In this document: positions 35,739 through 44,940 of the stretch, in pieces
Layout: each line of letters opens with the position of its first letter
Position numbering within the stretch: the first letter of the stretch is position 1
From: Pseudoclavibacter sp. AY1F1
GTDB taxonomy: Bacteria; Actinomycetota; Actinomycetes; Actinomycetales; Microbacteriaceae
Direction: 5' to 3'
DNA length: 64,000 nt
Assembly: GCF_002931075.1 (NCBI RefSeq)
Contig: NZ_PSTQ01000007.1
Location: forward strand, 1-64,000
Notes under the pieces: generated by a model
Seen by the model: the letters and a program-made list of their open reading frames with translations, nothing else
Database searches by the model: none
Told to the model about the DNA's origin: nothing
Program-made: the position numbers and the translations under genes

Positions 35739-36908
35739 TCAGGCGCGGGCGGCGAGCTCGGCGGCCTTGTCGGCTGCTTCGTCCATGGTGGCGACGACGG
35801 TCACGAGGGGGTGGTTCGCCTCGGCGAGGATGCGACGCCCCTCCTCGACGTTGTTGCCGTCGATGCGGACGACGATCTGCTTCGTGGCGGCGTCGCCCAG
35901 CGTGTTGAGTGCGCCGACGATGCCGTTGGCGACGGCGTCGCACGACGTGATGCCGCCGAAGACGTTCACGAAGACCGACTTGACCTGCTCGTCGCCGAGG
36001 ATGACGTCGAGGCCGGCGGCCATGACCTCAGCGGATGCTCCGCCTCCGATGTCGAGGAAGTTGGCGGGCTTCTGTCCGCCGTGCTTCTCGCCTGCGCCGG
36101 CGACGACGTCGAGCGTCGACATGACGAGGCCAGCACCGTTTCCGATGATGCCGACGGATCCGTCGAGCTTCACGTAGTTGAGGTCGTGGGCCTTGGCCTT
36201 GACCTCGAGCGGGTCGAGTCCGCCTGCGGCCTCGGCGAGCGCGACGTGGTCAGCGTGACGGAACTCGGCGTTCTCGTCGATCGTGACCTTGCCGTCGAGC
36301 GCGACGATGTCGCCGCCCTTGGTGAGGACAAGCGGGTTGACCTCGACGAGCGTCGCGTCTTCCTGGTTGTAGACCTCGTAGAGCTTGACGAAGACGTCAG
36401 CCACCTTGCCGACGAGCTCTTCTGGGAAGTTCGCGGCGCGCGCGATCTCCTCGGCCTTGGCTGCATCGATGCCACGGATGGGGTCGACCGCGACCCGTGC
36501 GAGAGCCTCGGGCTTTTCGACGGCGAGCTGCTCGATCTCCATGCCACCCTCGACGCTCGCCATGGCGAGGTACGAGCGGTTGGCGCGGTCGAGGAGCACG
36601 GAGAAGTAGAACTCCTGGTCGATGTCCGCGCCCTGCGCGATCATGACCTTCTCGACGATGTGGCCCTTGATGTCGAGACCCAGGATGGCCTCGGCCGCGG
36701 TGAACGCCTCATCTGGGGTCTTCGCGAGCTTGACGCCGCCGGCCTTGCCGCGCCCGCCAACCTTGACCTGAGCCTTGACGACGGTCACGCCGCCGATCTT
36801 CTCGGCTGCGGCCTTCGCCTCCTCGGGCGTGTAGGCCACGAGTCCCTGGAGAACTGGAACACCGTGGGCGTCGAATACATCTCGCGCCTGGTACTCAAAG
36901 AGATCCAC
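35739..36908 (-). CDS. sucC: Succinyl-CoA synthetase, beta subunit
   Basis: Nucleotide-binding subunit of the TCA-cycle ligase. It has an ATP-grasp domain ([81 protein letters not shown]) followed by the ligase-CoA domain ([49 protein letters not shown]). 389 aa, normal. First gene of sucCD. TCA-cycle neighbours icd and mdh lie 12 kb away. Confidence 0.97.
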   Translation of the reverse strand: MDLFEYQARDVFDAHGVPVLQGLVAYTPEEAKAAAEKIGGVTVVKAQVKVGGRGKAGGVKLAKTPDEAFTAAEAILGLDIKGHIVEKVMIAQGADIDQEFYFSVLLDRANRSYLAMASVEGGMEIEQLAVEKPEALARVAVDPIRGIDAAKAEEIARAANFPEELVGKVADVFVKLYEVYNQEDATLVEVNPLVLTKGGDIVALDGKVTIDENAEFRHADHVALAEAAGGLDPLEVKAKAHDLNYVKLDGSVGIIGNGAGLVMSTLDVVAGAGEKHGGQKPANFLDIGGGASAEVMAAGLDVILGDEQVKSVFVNVFGGITSCDAVANGIVGALNTLGDAATKQIVVRIDGNNVEEGRRILAEANHPLVTVVATMDEAADKAAELAARA

Positions 36909-37073
36909 GTTTCATCCCATCCGCGACGCGTCGTCGCGTTCGTTCGCCCGAGCCTTCGGATTCTCGCGCTCGAGCCTTCAGAATTTGCAGAGCGGACCGC
37001 ATCGCCGGCAGGCAGTGTGTGCCCGCCGCCCGGCAAAACACGTCCGTCGTTCAGCCTAGTGCCAGCGCGGCAC

Positions 37074-39551
37074 TCAGTTGGTCAGCTTCTCGATCGGAGC
37101 GAGTTTCACGAGCAATTTCTTGCGCCCCGCGCTGTCGAAGTCGACCTCCGCGATTCGTTTCGCCTCGCTGCCGAGGATCGCGCGCACGGTTCCCTCTCCG
37201 AAGTCGACGTGCGTGATGCGGTCCCCCGCGACGAGCTCCATGCCGCTGTTGTCGCGCATCTGGCCGGTGACTTCGTTGATCCACTTCTGCTTCGGCTTGG
37301 CCTTTGGCGCGGTCTCGCGCCCAGCATCCGAGTCGCGGAAGCGAACGGCGCTGGAGAAGCCTGCACTGCCGGAGTCGGATGCGCTTCTGCCGTAGCCGCC
37401 CGCCGTTCCGTAGCCCTCGCTGCCAAGCGGCTTGCGTGCGGAGGCGACCGACCGCTGGTCGTAACCGCCACGGCCGCCCGCAGAACCGGGCGAGACCCTC
37501 CACTCGATGAGCTCTGACGGGATCTCCTGCAGGTAGCGGCTCGGCAGCGACGCGGCGGTCTCGCCGAACTGCGAGCGCATCATGGCGAGGGACAGGTGCA
37601 GGCGCTTGCGAGCGCGGGTGATGCCGACGTAGAACAGGCGCCGCTCTTCCGCGGGACCGCCTGGCTCGTCGGCAGCGATGCGGTGCGGCAGGAGCTCTTC
37701 CTCGACGCCCGTGATGAAGACCGAGTCGTACTCGAGCCCCTTCGCGGTGTGGAGCGTCATGAGAACAACGGCGCCCGACTCGTCGATGAGGTCGTCTGCG
37801 GCTGCGACGAGTGCGACATCGGTGAGGAAGTCGATGACGGAGCCGCCCGCGTTGTTCTTGTCGAACTCCGCGGCAACCGAGATGAGCTCCTCGACGTTCT
37901 CGGCCCGGGCCTCGTCCTGGGGGTTCCCGGTCTGGAGCAGCTTCTCGAGGTAGCCGGTGCCCTTCACGATGGTCTTGAGCGTCTGGCTGACTGTCTTGCG
38001 CCCGGTCGGCGAGTCGATGTCGAGGCCGGCCGTGGCGTCGTCGAGCAGCTTCGCGAGCTGAGCGATCGCACCGGTGACCTTCGGCCCGAGACCAAGCTCA
38101 CCGGCCCGTCGCATGGCGTCGCGGAACGTGATGTTGTACCTGTTCGCGAAGTCCCAGATGGCGGTCTCGGTCGCGGGGCCGATCGATCGCTTCGGGGAGT
38201 TGAGGATGCGCCTCGTCGACATCTCGTCCGCCGGGTTGACGAGGGCCGTGAGGTACGCGACGAGGTCCTTGATCTCCGCGCGCTCGTAGAACTTCGTGCC
38301 GCCCACGAGGCGGTAGGGCACGGCGGAGCGGATGAAGATCTCTTCGAGCGCGCGCGTCTGCGCGTTGGTGCGGTAGAACACGGCCATGTCGTTGTAGCTC
38401 TGGCCGGCGTCGCGGAGCTTGTGGATCTCATCCGCCACGAACTGCGCCTCGTCGTGCGCCGAGAACCCGGTGAAGCCGACGATCTTCGCGCCTTCCCCAC
38501 CGTCGGACCAGAGCTTCTTGTCGACGCGGTCGAAGTTGTTGCGGATCACGGCGTTGGCTGCCGAGAGGATGTTCTGCGTCGAGCGGTAATTCTGCTCGAG
38601 CAGCACGACCTTCGCGTCCGAGAAGTCGCGTTCGAACTCGCTGATGTTGCGGATGTCAGCGCCGCGGAACGCGTAGATCGACTGGTCGGAGTCGCCGACA
38701 ACCGTGAGCGAGGCGCCGGGGATTCCGCCGCGCTCGTCCAGCTCCATGCGGGTGTCGAACGGCACGTGCTGCGGCTCGACGGACCTCGTGAGTTCGCGGA
38801 TGAGCGAGTACTGGGCGTGGTTCGTGTCCTGGTACTCGTCGACGAGGACGTGGCGGAACCGACGCTGGTACTGGGCCGCGACGTCGGGGAACGCGCGCAG
38901 CATCCACACGGTCTGCGAGATGAGGTCGTCGAAGTCGAACGCGTTTGCCCGGCGCAGCGACTGCGTGTACTGCCGGTAGATGTCGAGGAACATCGCGTCG
39001 CGCGGGTCGCTCATGTTCGCCTGGCGCGCGAAGCCATCGACGTCGGTGAGCTCGTTCTTGAGCTTCGAGATGCGCGACTGGACGCTCGAGACGGTAAAGC
39101 CGAGCACATCGGCCTCCAACGACTTCACGATGCGCTTGATGAGCGCCTTCGAGTCGGCGGAGTCGTAGATCGTGAAGCTCGTCGTGAAGCCGAACTTGTC
39201 GGCCTCCCGCCGAAGGATCCGAACGCAGGCCGAGTGGAAGGTCGAGATCCACATGCCATCCGCTGCACCGCCGACGATGTGCTGGATGCGCTCCCGCATC
39301 TCGGCAGCGGCCTTGTTGGTGAAGGTGATGGCGAGGATCTGGCTCGGCCAGGCCTCGCGGGAGGCGATGAGGCCCGCGATGCGGTGCGTCAGCACTCGCG
39401 TTTTACCAGACCCCGCTCCGGCGACAATCAGCAACGCGGGGCCGCGGTAGGTGACGGCTTCCTTCTGTTGCGGATTGAGCCCGTCGAGGAGTTCGTTTTC
39501 AGAGGCTCCATCACTTGGAGGGAATGGGAAGACTGGTGGCAGTAGCGTCAT
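37074..39551 (-). CDS. pcrA: ATP-dependent DNA helicase PcrA/UvrD
   Basis: Superfamily 1A helicase for nucleotide excision repair and replication-conflict clearing. Motifs in order: LNPQQKEAVTYRGPALLIVAGAGSGKTRVLTHRIA (Q and I), ITFTNKAAAEMRERI (Ia), VLVDEYQDTNHAQY (II), VVGDSDQSIYAFRGAD (III), LEQNYRST (IV), LMTLHTAKGLEYDSVFITGVEEELLPH (V) and RRLFYVGITRARKRL (VI). The C-terminus is Gly/Ser-rich and ends in the PcrA tudor-like domain (GDRITHVDFGEGTVRAILG...AEVDFDSAGRKKLLVKLAPIEKL), which binds RNA polymerase. I start at ATG 39551, giving 825 aa. Confidence 0.96.
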   Translation of the reverse strand: MTLLPPVFPFPPSDGASENELLDGLNPQQKEAVTYRGPALLIVAGAGSGKTRVLTHRIAGLIASREAWPSQILAITFTNKAAAEMRERIQHIVGGAADGMWISTFHSACVRILRREADKFGFTTSFTIYDSADSKALIKRIVKSLEADVLGFTVSSVQSRISKLKNELTDVDGFARQANMSDPRDAMFLDIYRQYTQSLRRANAFDFDDLISQTVWMLRAFPDVAAQYQRRFRHVLVDEYQDTNHAQYSLIRELTRSVEPQHVPFDTRMELDERGGIPGASLTVVGDSDQSIYAFRGADIRNISEFERDFSDAKVVLLEQNYRSTQNILSAANAVIRNNFDRVDKKLWSDGGEGAKIVGFTGFSAHDEAQFVADEIHKLRDAGQSYNDMAVFYRTNAQTRALEEIFIRSAVPYRLVGGTKFYERAEIKDLVAYLTALVNPADEMSTRRILNSPKRSIGPATETAIWDFANRYNITFRDAMRRAGELGLGPKVTGAIAQLAKLLDDATAGLDIDSPTGRKTVSQTLKTIVKGTGYLEKLLQTGNPQDEARAENVEELISVAAEFDKNNAGGSVIDFLTDVALVAAADDLIDESGAVVLMTLHTAKGLEYDSVFITGVEEELLPHRIAADEPGGPAEERRLFYVGITRARKRLHLSLAMMRSQFGETAASLPSRYLQEIPSELIEWRVSPGSAGGRGGYDQRSVASARKPLGSEGYGTAGGYGRSASDSGSAGFSSAVRFRDSDAGRETAPKAKPKQKWINEVTGQMRDNSGMELVAGDRITHVDFGEGTVRAILGSEAKRIAEVDFDSAGRKKLLVKLAPIEKLTN

Positions 39552-39609
39552 GACACGTTGATTGTAGGTGCGGCCACCGACATCCCGTGGGCCGCGGAAG
39601 GGAATCACC

Positions 39610-40566
39610 TTGACCACGCAGCTCTCCCCCACCCGTCGCGCGCTCGGCGGGACGCTCTCCGTCTCCCCCATCGCCCTCGGCGGCAACGTCTTCGGCTGGA
39701 CGGCCGACCGCGATGCGTCGTTCGCGATCCTCGACGCGTACGTCGAGGCCGGCGGCAACTTCATCGACACCGCCGACGTCTACTCGGCCTGGATCCCGGG
39801 CAACTCGGGCGCCGAGTCGGAGACGATCATCGGCGAATGGATCCGCGCGCGCGGCCGCCCCGAGGACCTCGTCATCGCGACCAAGGTCGCGCAGTTCGCC
39901 AAGCGCCCCGGGCTCGGCGCAGGCAACGTCCGCGCCGCCGTCGATGACAGCCTCCAGCGTCTTGGCGTCGAGCAGATCGACCTCTACTACGCGCACCGCG
40001 ACGACCCGGAGACGCCCATCGAGGAGACGGCTGGCATGTTCTCCGAACTCGTCGACGCCGGCAAGATCAAGGCCATCGGAGTCTCGAACTACTCGCCAGC
40101 GCGACTCCGCGAATGGCTTGCGGCCGTCGAGCACGGCCGACTGCACCAGCCCACCGCGTTGCAGCCCGAGTACAACCTGCTCGAGCGCGACATCGAGGGC
40201 GAGCTCCTGCCGCTCGCCCGCGAGTCCGGCATCGGCGTCGTACCTTACTTCGCCCTCGCGCACGGCTTCCTGACTGGCAAGTACCGCAAGGACACCGAGG
40301 TCGACTCGGCTCGCGCCAGCTCGGTCGAGCAGTACCGGACGGACCACGGCTACGCGATCGTGGATGCGGTCGCTGACATAGCGGATGCCCACGGCACCCA
40401 GCCTGGGACCGTGGCGCTCGCCTGGCTGGCGGCTCAGCCCGGAGTGGTCGCTCCCATCGCGAGCGCCCGCACCGCCGAGCAGCTCCCGCTCATCACCGAT
40501 GCGTTCACCCTTGAGCTCACCGAAGATGAGCTGAAGACCCTGAACCAGGTCTCCGCGAAGGCCTAG
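39610..40566 (+). CDS. Aldo/keto reductase (318 aa)
   Basis: NADPH-dependent TIM-barrel oxidoreductase. The catalytic tetrad is present: Asp and Tyr in NFIDTADVYSAW, Lys in VIATKVAQF, His in DLYYAHRDDPETP. Later segments GVSNYSPARLREWL, QPEYNLLER and PIASARTAEQL are typical of the AKR family closest to YajO/Tas-type proteins. TTG at 39610 is chosen because GGAAGGGAA sits just upstream and the family sequence begins there. Substrate unknown. Divergent from pcrA by 58 bp. Confidence 0.9.
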   Translation: MTTQLSPTRRALGGTLSVSPIALGGNVFGWTADRDASFAILDAYVEAGGNFIDTADVYSAWIPGNSGAESETIIGEWIRARGRPEDLVIATKVAQFAKRPGLGAGNVRAAVDDSLQRLGVEQIDLYYAHRDDPETPIEETAGMFSELVDAGKIKAIGVSNYSPARLREWLAAVEHGRLHQPTALQPEYNLLERDIEGELLPLARESGIGVVPYFALAHGFLTGKYRKDTEVDSARASSVEQYRTDHGYAIVDAVADIADAHGTQPGTVALAWLAAQPGVVAPIASARTAEQLPLITDAFTLELTEDELKTLNQVSAKA

Positions 40567-40655
40567 GCAGGCCCAGCGCCCGCGCGCGCTACCCAGCGCC
40601 GGCGCAAGCCACAGCGGTGCGAGGGACAGAAGTGCGAGCCACAGAAGTGCGAGCC

Positions 40656-40715
40656 ACAGAAGTGCGAGGGATGCAGATTCCCGGGAACGGGAACCTGCAT
40701 CCCTCGCACTTCTGT
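40656..40715. terminator. Near-perfect 26-bp stem hairpin with duplicated arm
   Basis: ACAGAAGTGCGAGGGATGCA pairs exactly with TGCATCCCTCGCACTTCTGT on the right; after one mismatch TTCCC pairs with GGGAA around a 6-base loop. Upstream (40626-40655) the arm's first part (ACAGAAGTGCGAG) is repeated twice with a GCC spacer. It separates the convergent aldo/keto reductase and GDPD genes. Confidence 0.88.
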
Positions 40716-40750
40716 CGTCGGGATGAGCCCCGTGTCGTCGGGATCAGCCT

Positions 40751-41791
40751 CTAGCGTCGGAAGGCCTCGTCGATGACCGCGCGCACCCGATCGGGCGCAT
40801 CCGCGAACACTCCGTCGACGCCAGTTCGCAGGATGCCTCGCCAGTACTCCTCGGGGCGTCCCGCGAGCGCGGGCGGCAGGAAGTCGTCCTCGGGCCTCAA
40901 CGTCCACGTGAACACCTTGAGCCCCCTGGTGTGCGCACGCTCGACGAGCACACGGCCGGCGTGCGGATGCGCGGCGCCGGCTTCGTCTGACACTCCCAGC
41001 AGCAGGTGGCTGGGGCTGATGCCATCCGCCCACTCGGCGATCGCATCCAGCCCGGAGTCAGTCAGGTCGCTGGCGTAGTCGCGGGCGGCCGGGCCGTCTT
41101 GCGCCAGTCGGTCGTGCGGGGTGCCCTCGCTGTCGATGAGGTAGATGAGGGCAGCGTCGCCGGCAAACCCTCGCCGACGCACCTCGCGCAGCACGTCACC
41201 TTCGAAGCTCTCGATCACGAGGCCATCAAGCGCCGGAGTCCCCCAGAGGCCCGCCAGCTCCCGTTCGAGCAGCTCCGCGAGATCGAACCCGAGACCCCGG
41301 AACCAGCTCGCGTGTTTGAGCTCGATCACGAGGCGTGGCCGCGCTCCTCGCTGCGTCCGCTCATCGCCGACGAGCTCGACGAGGTCTCTGAGCCGCAGCA
41401 GTGAGAACGTCCCGTCGTGCGCCGTGTTGGCTGGCCGGATTTGCGGGATCCGCTCCACGGCGCGGAGCGAGCGAAGCTGCTCCCACGTGTAGTCGTGGGC
41501 GAACCAGTCCGTGAGCGCGCCGTCCGGCGTCGACATCTCCCGCGCGCGCCCGAACTCGGTGCTGCGCTCAGCGATGTTCGTGCTCGCCCCGAGCATCGGC
41601 TCGTGCCGGATGAGGAGCACCCCGTCGCTGGTCGGGACGACGTCGGGCTCGAGCGCATCGGCCCCCTGCCGCAGGGCGAGGAGGTACCCCGCGCTTGTGT
41701 GCTCCGGCAGATACGCAGGGGCACCCCGGTGCCCGATCAGCAGGGGCGAGGTGGGGCGGATGGGCGCGTTCACGCGCGTATTCTGCCGCAC
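40751..41791 (-). CDS. Glycerophosphodiester phosphodiesterase (346 aa)
   Basis: Hydrolyses glycerophosphodiesters to glycerol-3-phosphate and an alcohol. The GDPD barrel opens with LLIGHRGAPAYLPEHTSAGYLLALRQGADALEPDVVPTSDGVLLIRHEP, giving the catalytic His-Arg, Glu, Glu-x-Asp and second His. Other segments are RPRLVIELKH and FTWTLRPEDDFL. The insertion after HEP (~70-120) is longer than in the shortest GDPDs and matches the periplasmic GlpQ-like branch, although no signal peptide is evident. Starts at 41791, with an alternative a few residues later. Confidence 0.93.
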   Translation of the reverse strand: MRQNTRVNAPIRPTSPLLIGHRGAPAYLPEHTSAGYLLALRQGADALEPDVVPTSDGVLLIRHEPMLGASTNIAERSTEFGRAREMSTPDGALTDWFAHDYTWEQLRSLRAVERIPQIRPANTAHDGTFSLLRLRDLVELVGDERTQRGARPRLVIELKHASWFRGLGFDLAELLERELAGLWGTPALDGLVIESFEGDVLREVRRRGFAGDAALIYLIDSEGTPHDRLAQDGPAARDYASDLTDSGLDAIAEWADGISPSHLLLGVSDEAGAAHPHAGRVLVERAHTRGLKVFTWTLRPEDDFLPPALAGRPEEYWRGILRTGVDGVFADAPDRVRAVIDEAFRR

Positions 41792-41811
41792 CCAGGCGTA
41801 GCGTTGGCGTC

Positions 41812-42231
41812 ATGCCGCGAATTCGTTCCTTCTATCGCGCTGGCGGGGGCTACGCGCTCCCGCTCATCGTGGATCTTCTCCTCATTGTGGTGTTCGCCAT
41901 CATCGGGCGGATGAGCCACTCGGAGGGCGTCTCGCTTGCTGGGATCGTCACGACGGGGTGGCCGTTTGTGCTTGGTCTGCTTGCTGCGTGGGTGCTCGTG
42001 ACGCTGTTCCGCTGGCGGCCGTGGCGGCCGTTCCCCGCCGGCGTCTTCGTCTGGGTCGTGACGGTCGGCGGCGGCATGCTTCTGAGGCTCGCGATCGGAG
42101 ACACCGCCGAGGTCGCGTTTGTCATCGTCGCCTCGATCGTGCTCGGCGCGTTTCTGCTGCTCCCCCGCCTGCTCCTCGACACGGGCCGCGAGACTCGTCC
42201 GCGTGTCAACGCGTCCGCCGGCGTCCGCTGA
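41812..42231 (+). CDS. DUF3054 membrane protein (139 aa)
   Basis: Four hydrophobic helices with the DUF3054 pattern PLIVDLLLIVVFAIIGRMSH, TGWPFVLGLLAAWVL, FVWVVTVGGGMLLRL and VAFVIVASIVLGAFLLLPRLLL. Family common in actinobacteria and haloarchaea, function unknown. Start at ATG 41812, divergent from the GDPD gene with only 20 bp between starts, so the promoters must overlap. Confidence 0.87.
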   Translation: MPRIRSFYRAGGGYALPLIVDLLLIVVFAIIGRMSHSEGVSLAGIVTTGWPFVLGLLAAWVLVTLFRWRPWRPFPAGVFVWVVTVGGGMLLRLAIGDTAEVAFVIVASIVLGAFLLLPRLLLDTGRETRPRVNASAGVR

Positions 42232-42339
42232 GGGCGCACAGCTCCAGGCTGTTTTCACGAACTCTTTCGCTAGAATCCCGGGAACCCCGTCTCTGGCGGG
42301 CATCTTGACCTTCGACACAGAACGGACTCACGGACAGCC

Positions 42340-43218
42340 ATGGCGAATTCCGCGCTAGAACGCAACCCTTACTTCAACGGGGAGGCACGCAGGCAGCACG
42401 GCCAACAGTTCGGTCAGGCACCCGCGGGTCCTTCGTACGGCAATGCGCCTGCCGCACCGGCTTACGGGCAGCAGCCTCCCGCCCCACTTTCCGCAGACCA
42501 GCTGAACGCTCAGTTCCAGGCTCCGCCCGCAACTCCAGATCAGATGGAACGGATGTCCTACGAGGACACCATCGCGAAGACAGCCGGCCTCTTCGGCATC
42601 GTGCTGGTCGCGGCGGCCGTCGCCTGGTTCGTCCCGATGCTCATGATCGTCGGCGCGATCGGTGCACTTGTTCTTTCGCTTGTGCTGGCTTTCCAGCGCG
42701 AGCCCAAGACGGGCCTCATCTTCGCGTTCGCCGCGGCAGAGGGCCTCCTGGTCGGTGGACTCTCGTCGATCCTGGAGGCGCAGTTCCCGGGCATTGCCAT
42801 GCAGGCCGTCCTTGCGACGTTCTCCGTGGTCGCCGTGACGCTTGTGCTGTTCCGCTTCGGCAAGGTCCGCACCTCCCCTCGTATGACGAAGATCGTGCTC
42901 GTCGCGATGCTCGGCTACGCGCTCTTCTCGCTCATCAACTTCGGCATGATGATGTTCGGCTTCGAAAGCGCCGCAGGGCCGTGGGGCATGCGCTCCATGG
43001 AGGTCTTCGGCATCCCGCTCGGCGTGATCCTCGGCATCTTCGCCGTCCTCATGGGTGCATACATGCTGGTCATGGACTTCGAGCTCATCAAGAACGGCGT
43101 CGAAGGCGGCGCTCCCCGCAAGTACGGCTGGATCGGTGCGTACAGCCTCGTCTCCACCGTCGTCTTCATCTACGTGGAGATCATCCGCGTCCTCGCCATC
43201 CTGCGCGGCAACAACTAG
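42340..43218 (+). CDS. Bax inhibitor-1 / YccA family membrane protein (292 aa)
   Basis: A Gln/Pro/Ala-rich cytoplasmic N-terminus (~1-70, repeated YG/GQQ segments) is followed by seven membrane helices of the actinobacterial Bax1-I (YccA/YbhL-related) family: MSYEDTIAKTAGLFGIVLVAAAVAWF, GLLVGGLSSILEAQFPGIAMQAVLATFSVVAVTL, and the C-terminal KNGVEGGAPRKYGWIGAYSLVSTVVFIYVEIIRVLAILRG. Bacterial homologues act as pH-gated Ca2+ leak channels or FtsH modulators. A TAGAAT -10 box (42271-42276) lies upstream. The terminator downstream has been invaded by the IS element. Confidence 0.93.
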   Translation: MANSALERNPYFNGEARRQHGQQFGQAPAGPSYGNAPAAPAYGQQPPAPLSADQLNAQFQAPPATPDQMERMSYEDTIAKTAGLFGIVLVAAAVAWFVPMLMIVGAIGALVLSLVLAFQREPKTGLIFAFAAAEGLLVGGLSSILEAQFPGIAMQAVLATFSVVAVTLVLFRFGKVRTSPRMTKIVLVAMLGYALFSLINFGMMMFGFESAAGPWGMRSMEVFGIPLGVILGIFAVLMGAYMLVMDFELIKNGVEGGAPRKYGWIGAYSLVSTVVFIYVEIIRVLAILRGNN

Positions 43219-43245
43219 CGTATTAACGCACGCACGCACGAGGAA

Positions 43246-43273
43246 GGGCCGCTCCGAGAGGAGCGGCCCTTTT
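43246..43273 (+). terminator. Terminator of the Bax-inhibitor gene
   Basis: GGGCCGCTCC-GAGA-GGAGCGGCCC followed by TTTT is a canonical intrinsic terminator. The IS element begins 4 bp after the T run, and the last part of this site (CCCTTTTCGTG) is duplicated at the other end of the IS. Confidence 0.92.
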
Positions 43274-43277
43274 CGTG

Positions 43278-44526
43278 GGTTATAGGCCAAAACGTGTGGA
43301 TGGAATCCTGATCTAGGGCCTCCGTTGCAGGCGTGTCGAGGGGTGGTCTTAGTCCGGGACCCTTAGTCGTGGGAAACGACGCCAACACGACGACTTGTTT
43401 GGTATGCGGGCAACGGCTCGTGAAGAACGGGAAGACTCCCGCGGGGACGCAACGGTGGCGGTGCTTGAACTGCGGGTCCTCGTCCGTCAGGAAGCGCGCT
43501 GACCTCGCCCGCAGGAACGAGTTGAGGGAGTTCCTGCAGTGGCTGCTCGGGAAGCAGTCCCAGCAAGAGATCACGAACACGAAAACCGGGCGCTCGCTCC
43601 GGCGACGAACCTCGTGGTGCTGGGAGATCGAGCCGACGCTGGGGCCGGTCGAGTCGACGTACCCGGTCGTGCTCATCGACGGGATCTATCTCGGGTCGTG
43701 GTGCCTGCTAATCGCGGTCACTGAGGAGTTGCAGGTCCTGGCGTGGCAGTGGTGCTCGAAGGAGTCAGCCGCCGCCTGGACGGCCCTCCTGACGCGCATC
43801 CCGGCCCCTCTTGTGGTGGTCTGCGACGGCGGTTCCGAGTTCGCTTCGGCAGCTCGCTCCTGCTGGCCGGACACGAAGATTCAGCGGTGCGTGTTCCACG
43901 TCCAGATGAACATTCGCCGCCACCTCACTCTCCGACCACGGAGCCAAGCGGGCAAAGATCTCTTGAAGCTCTCGAGGGCAATATCTCGGGTCGTCGATCC
44001 GGATTCCGCGATCAAGTGGCAGCTGGGGTTGCAGGCCTGGTGGCAGCAGCAGGGGCACCTCACGAAGCAACGCTCGAGCGATGGATGGTCCTCGTGGTGG
44101 ACCCATGACCGGCTGAGGAAAGCGTGGCTACTGCTGAGCAAGCTCTCCGGGAACGGACATCTGTTCGCGTACGTCTCCCACGGGAACGCGCGCACCACGA
44201 GCCCCCTCGAGGACGGCATCAACAACGGCATCCGCACCACGTTGCGCAATCACCGCGGGATGAGCGAGGCACACATGAAACGCGCCGCGGAATGGTTCCT
44301 CTACACGCGCGAGCTCACCATCGAGCACGCCTACGCGCTCATCCCGACGACGCTCACGACAGCGACCCTCGAGTCGAGCGCCGCACTTGATGAGACCGAC
44401 GACTCGGCCGCTCTCGTCGCGTTCTACGACACCACCCTCAGCGCCGAGGAAGGCCTCTGGAACCGCTCAGGCTGGGCAGGCAGGTCATGACACGCGCGAG
44501 CTCATACACACGTTTTGGCCTATAAG
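43278..44526 (+). mobile_element. Intact IS1249-type insertion sequence (IS256-related)
   Basis: About 1.25 kb. The left end GGTTATAGGCCAAAACGTGT and the reverse complement of the right end CTTATAGGCCAAAACGTGTG match over 18 bases after a one-base offset. It is flanked by direct repeats CCCTTTTCGTG at 43267-43277 and 44527-44537 (11 identical bases; IS256-related elements usually make 8-9 bp, so the exact IS boundary may be shifted by one or two bases). It contains one uninterrupted transposase gene, suggesting a recent insertion. Confidence 0.92.
43333..44490 (+). CDS. IS1249 family transposase (385 aa)
   Basis: An N-terminal zinc ribbon (CLVCGQRLVKNGKTPAGTQRWRCLNCGSS, residues 22-50) precedes a DDE catalytic core. 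Probable acidic residues are D116 in VVLIDGIYLG, D165 in LVVVCDGGSEF, and the Glu in TSPLEDGINN near residue 293. The CVFHVQMNIRRHLT and GMSEAHMKRAAEWFL segments are hallmark sequences of this group. Starts at GTG 43333, which fits the IS length; a slightly later start is possible. Full length and intact. Confidence 0.93.
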   Translation: MSRGGLSPGPLVVGNDANTTTCLVCGQRLVKNGKTPAGTQRWRCLNCGSSSVRKRADLARRNELREFLQWLLGKQSQQEITNTKTGRSLRRRTSWCWEIEPTLGPVESTYPVVLIDGIYLGSWCLLIAVTEELQVLAWQWCSKESAAAWTALLTRIPAPLVVVCDGGSEFASAARSCWPDTKIQRCVFHVQMNIRRHLTLRPRSQAGKDLLKLSRAISRVVDPDSAIKWQLGLQAWWQQQGHLTKQRSSDGWSSWWTHDRLRKAWLLLSKLSGNGHLFAYVSHGNARTTSPLEDGINNGIRTTLRNHRGMSEAHMKRAAEWFLYTRELTIEHAYALIPTTLTTATLESSAALDETDDSAALVAFYDTTLSAEEGLWNRSGWAGRS

Positions 44527-44539
44527 CCCTTTTCGTGCG

Positions 44540-44940
44540 TCACTGAACGATCGGGCAAGACGGTGACGAGGGCATGGACCTCCCTGCCTCACATCCTTCA
44601 TCTTCGTCTTCGCTCCGGAAATCAGACCTGGTCGAGTCCAAACTTGTACATGCCGAGGGACAGACGGCGCGCAGACGGTTGAGAGGACCAGTGTATCTCG
44701 TTCTTCGAGGAAACACCGTGGACGGTCTTCGCTCAGAGATCATCGCGTGAGCGCATCTCGAGCCCCATGCGCACAAGTGCCGCAACGCCTGCTTCCAGCC
44801 GGTTTGGGCCGCAGACTGTGTTCTCGTGAAGACGCCTGCCAGCGACATTCATTGTGCGCGCCACATGAGTGTGAGGCCGTAGTTCCTATTCCGGTGAGTG
44901 CGTGCAACACACTTAGGCAGCCGGACAGAACGATACATAA
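44540..44940. other. Gene-poor stretch between IS and membrane gene
   Basis: No coding sequence can be supported here. Short open frames on both strands lack ribosome binding sites and recognisable sequence. Base composition is less GC-biased than the flanking chromosome, in line with acquired or decaying DNA at the island edge. Confidence 0.5.

Noticed and set aside
44540-44848. 102-codon minus-strand frame after the IS
   Set aside because: No ribosome binding site, no recognisable sequence, unusual residue composition.
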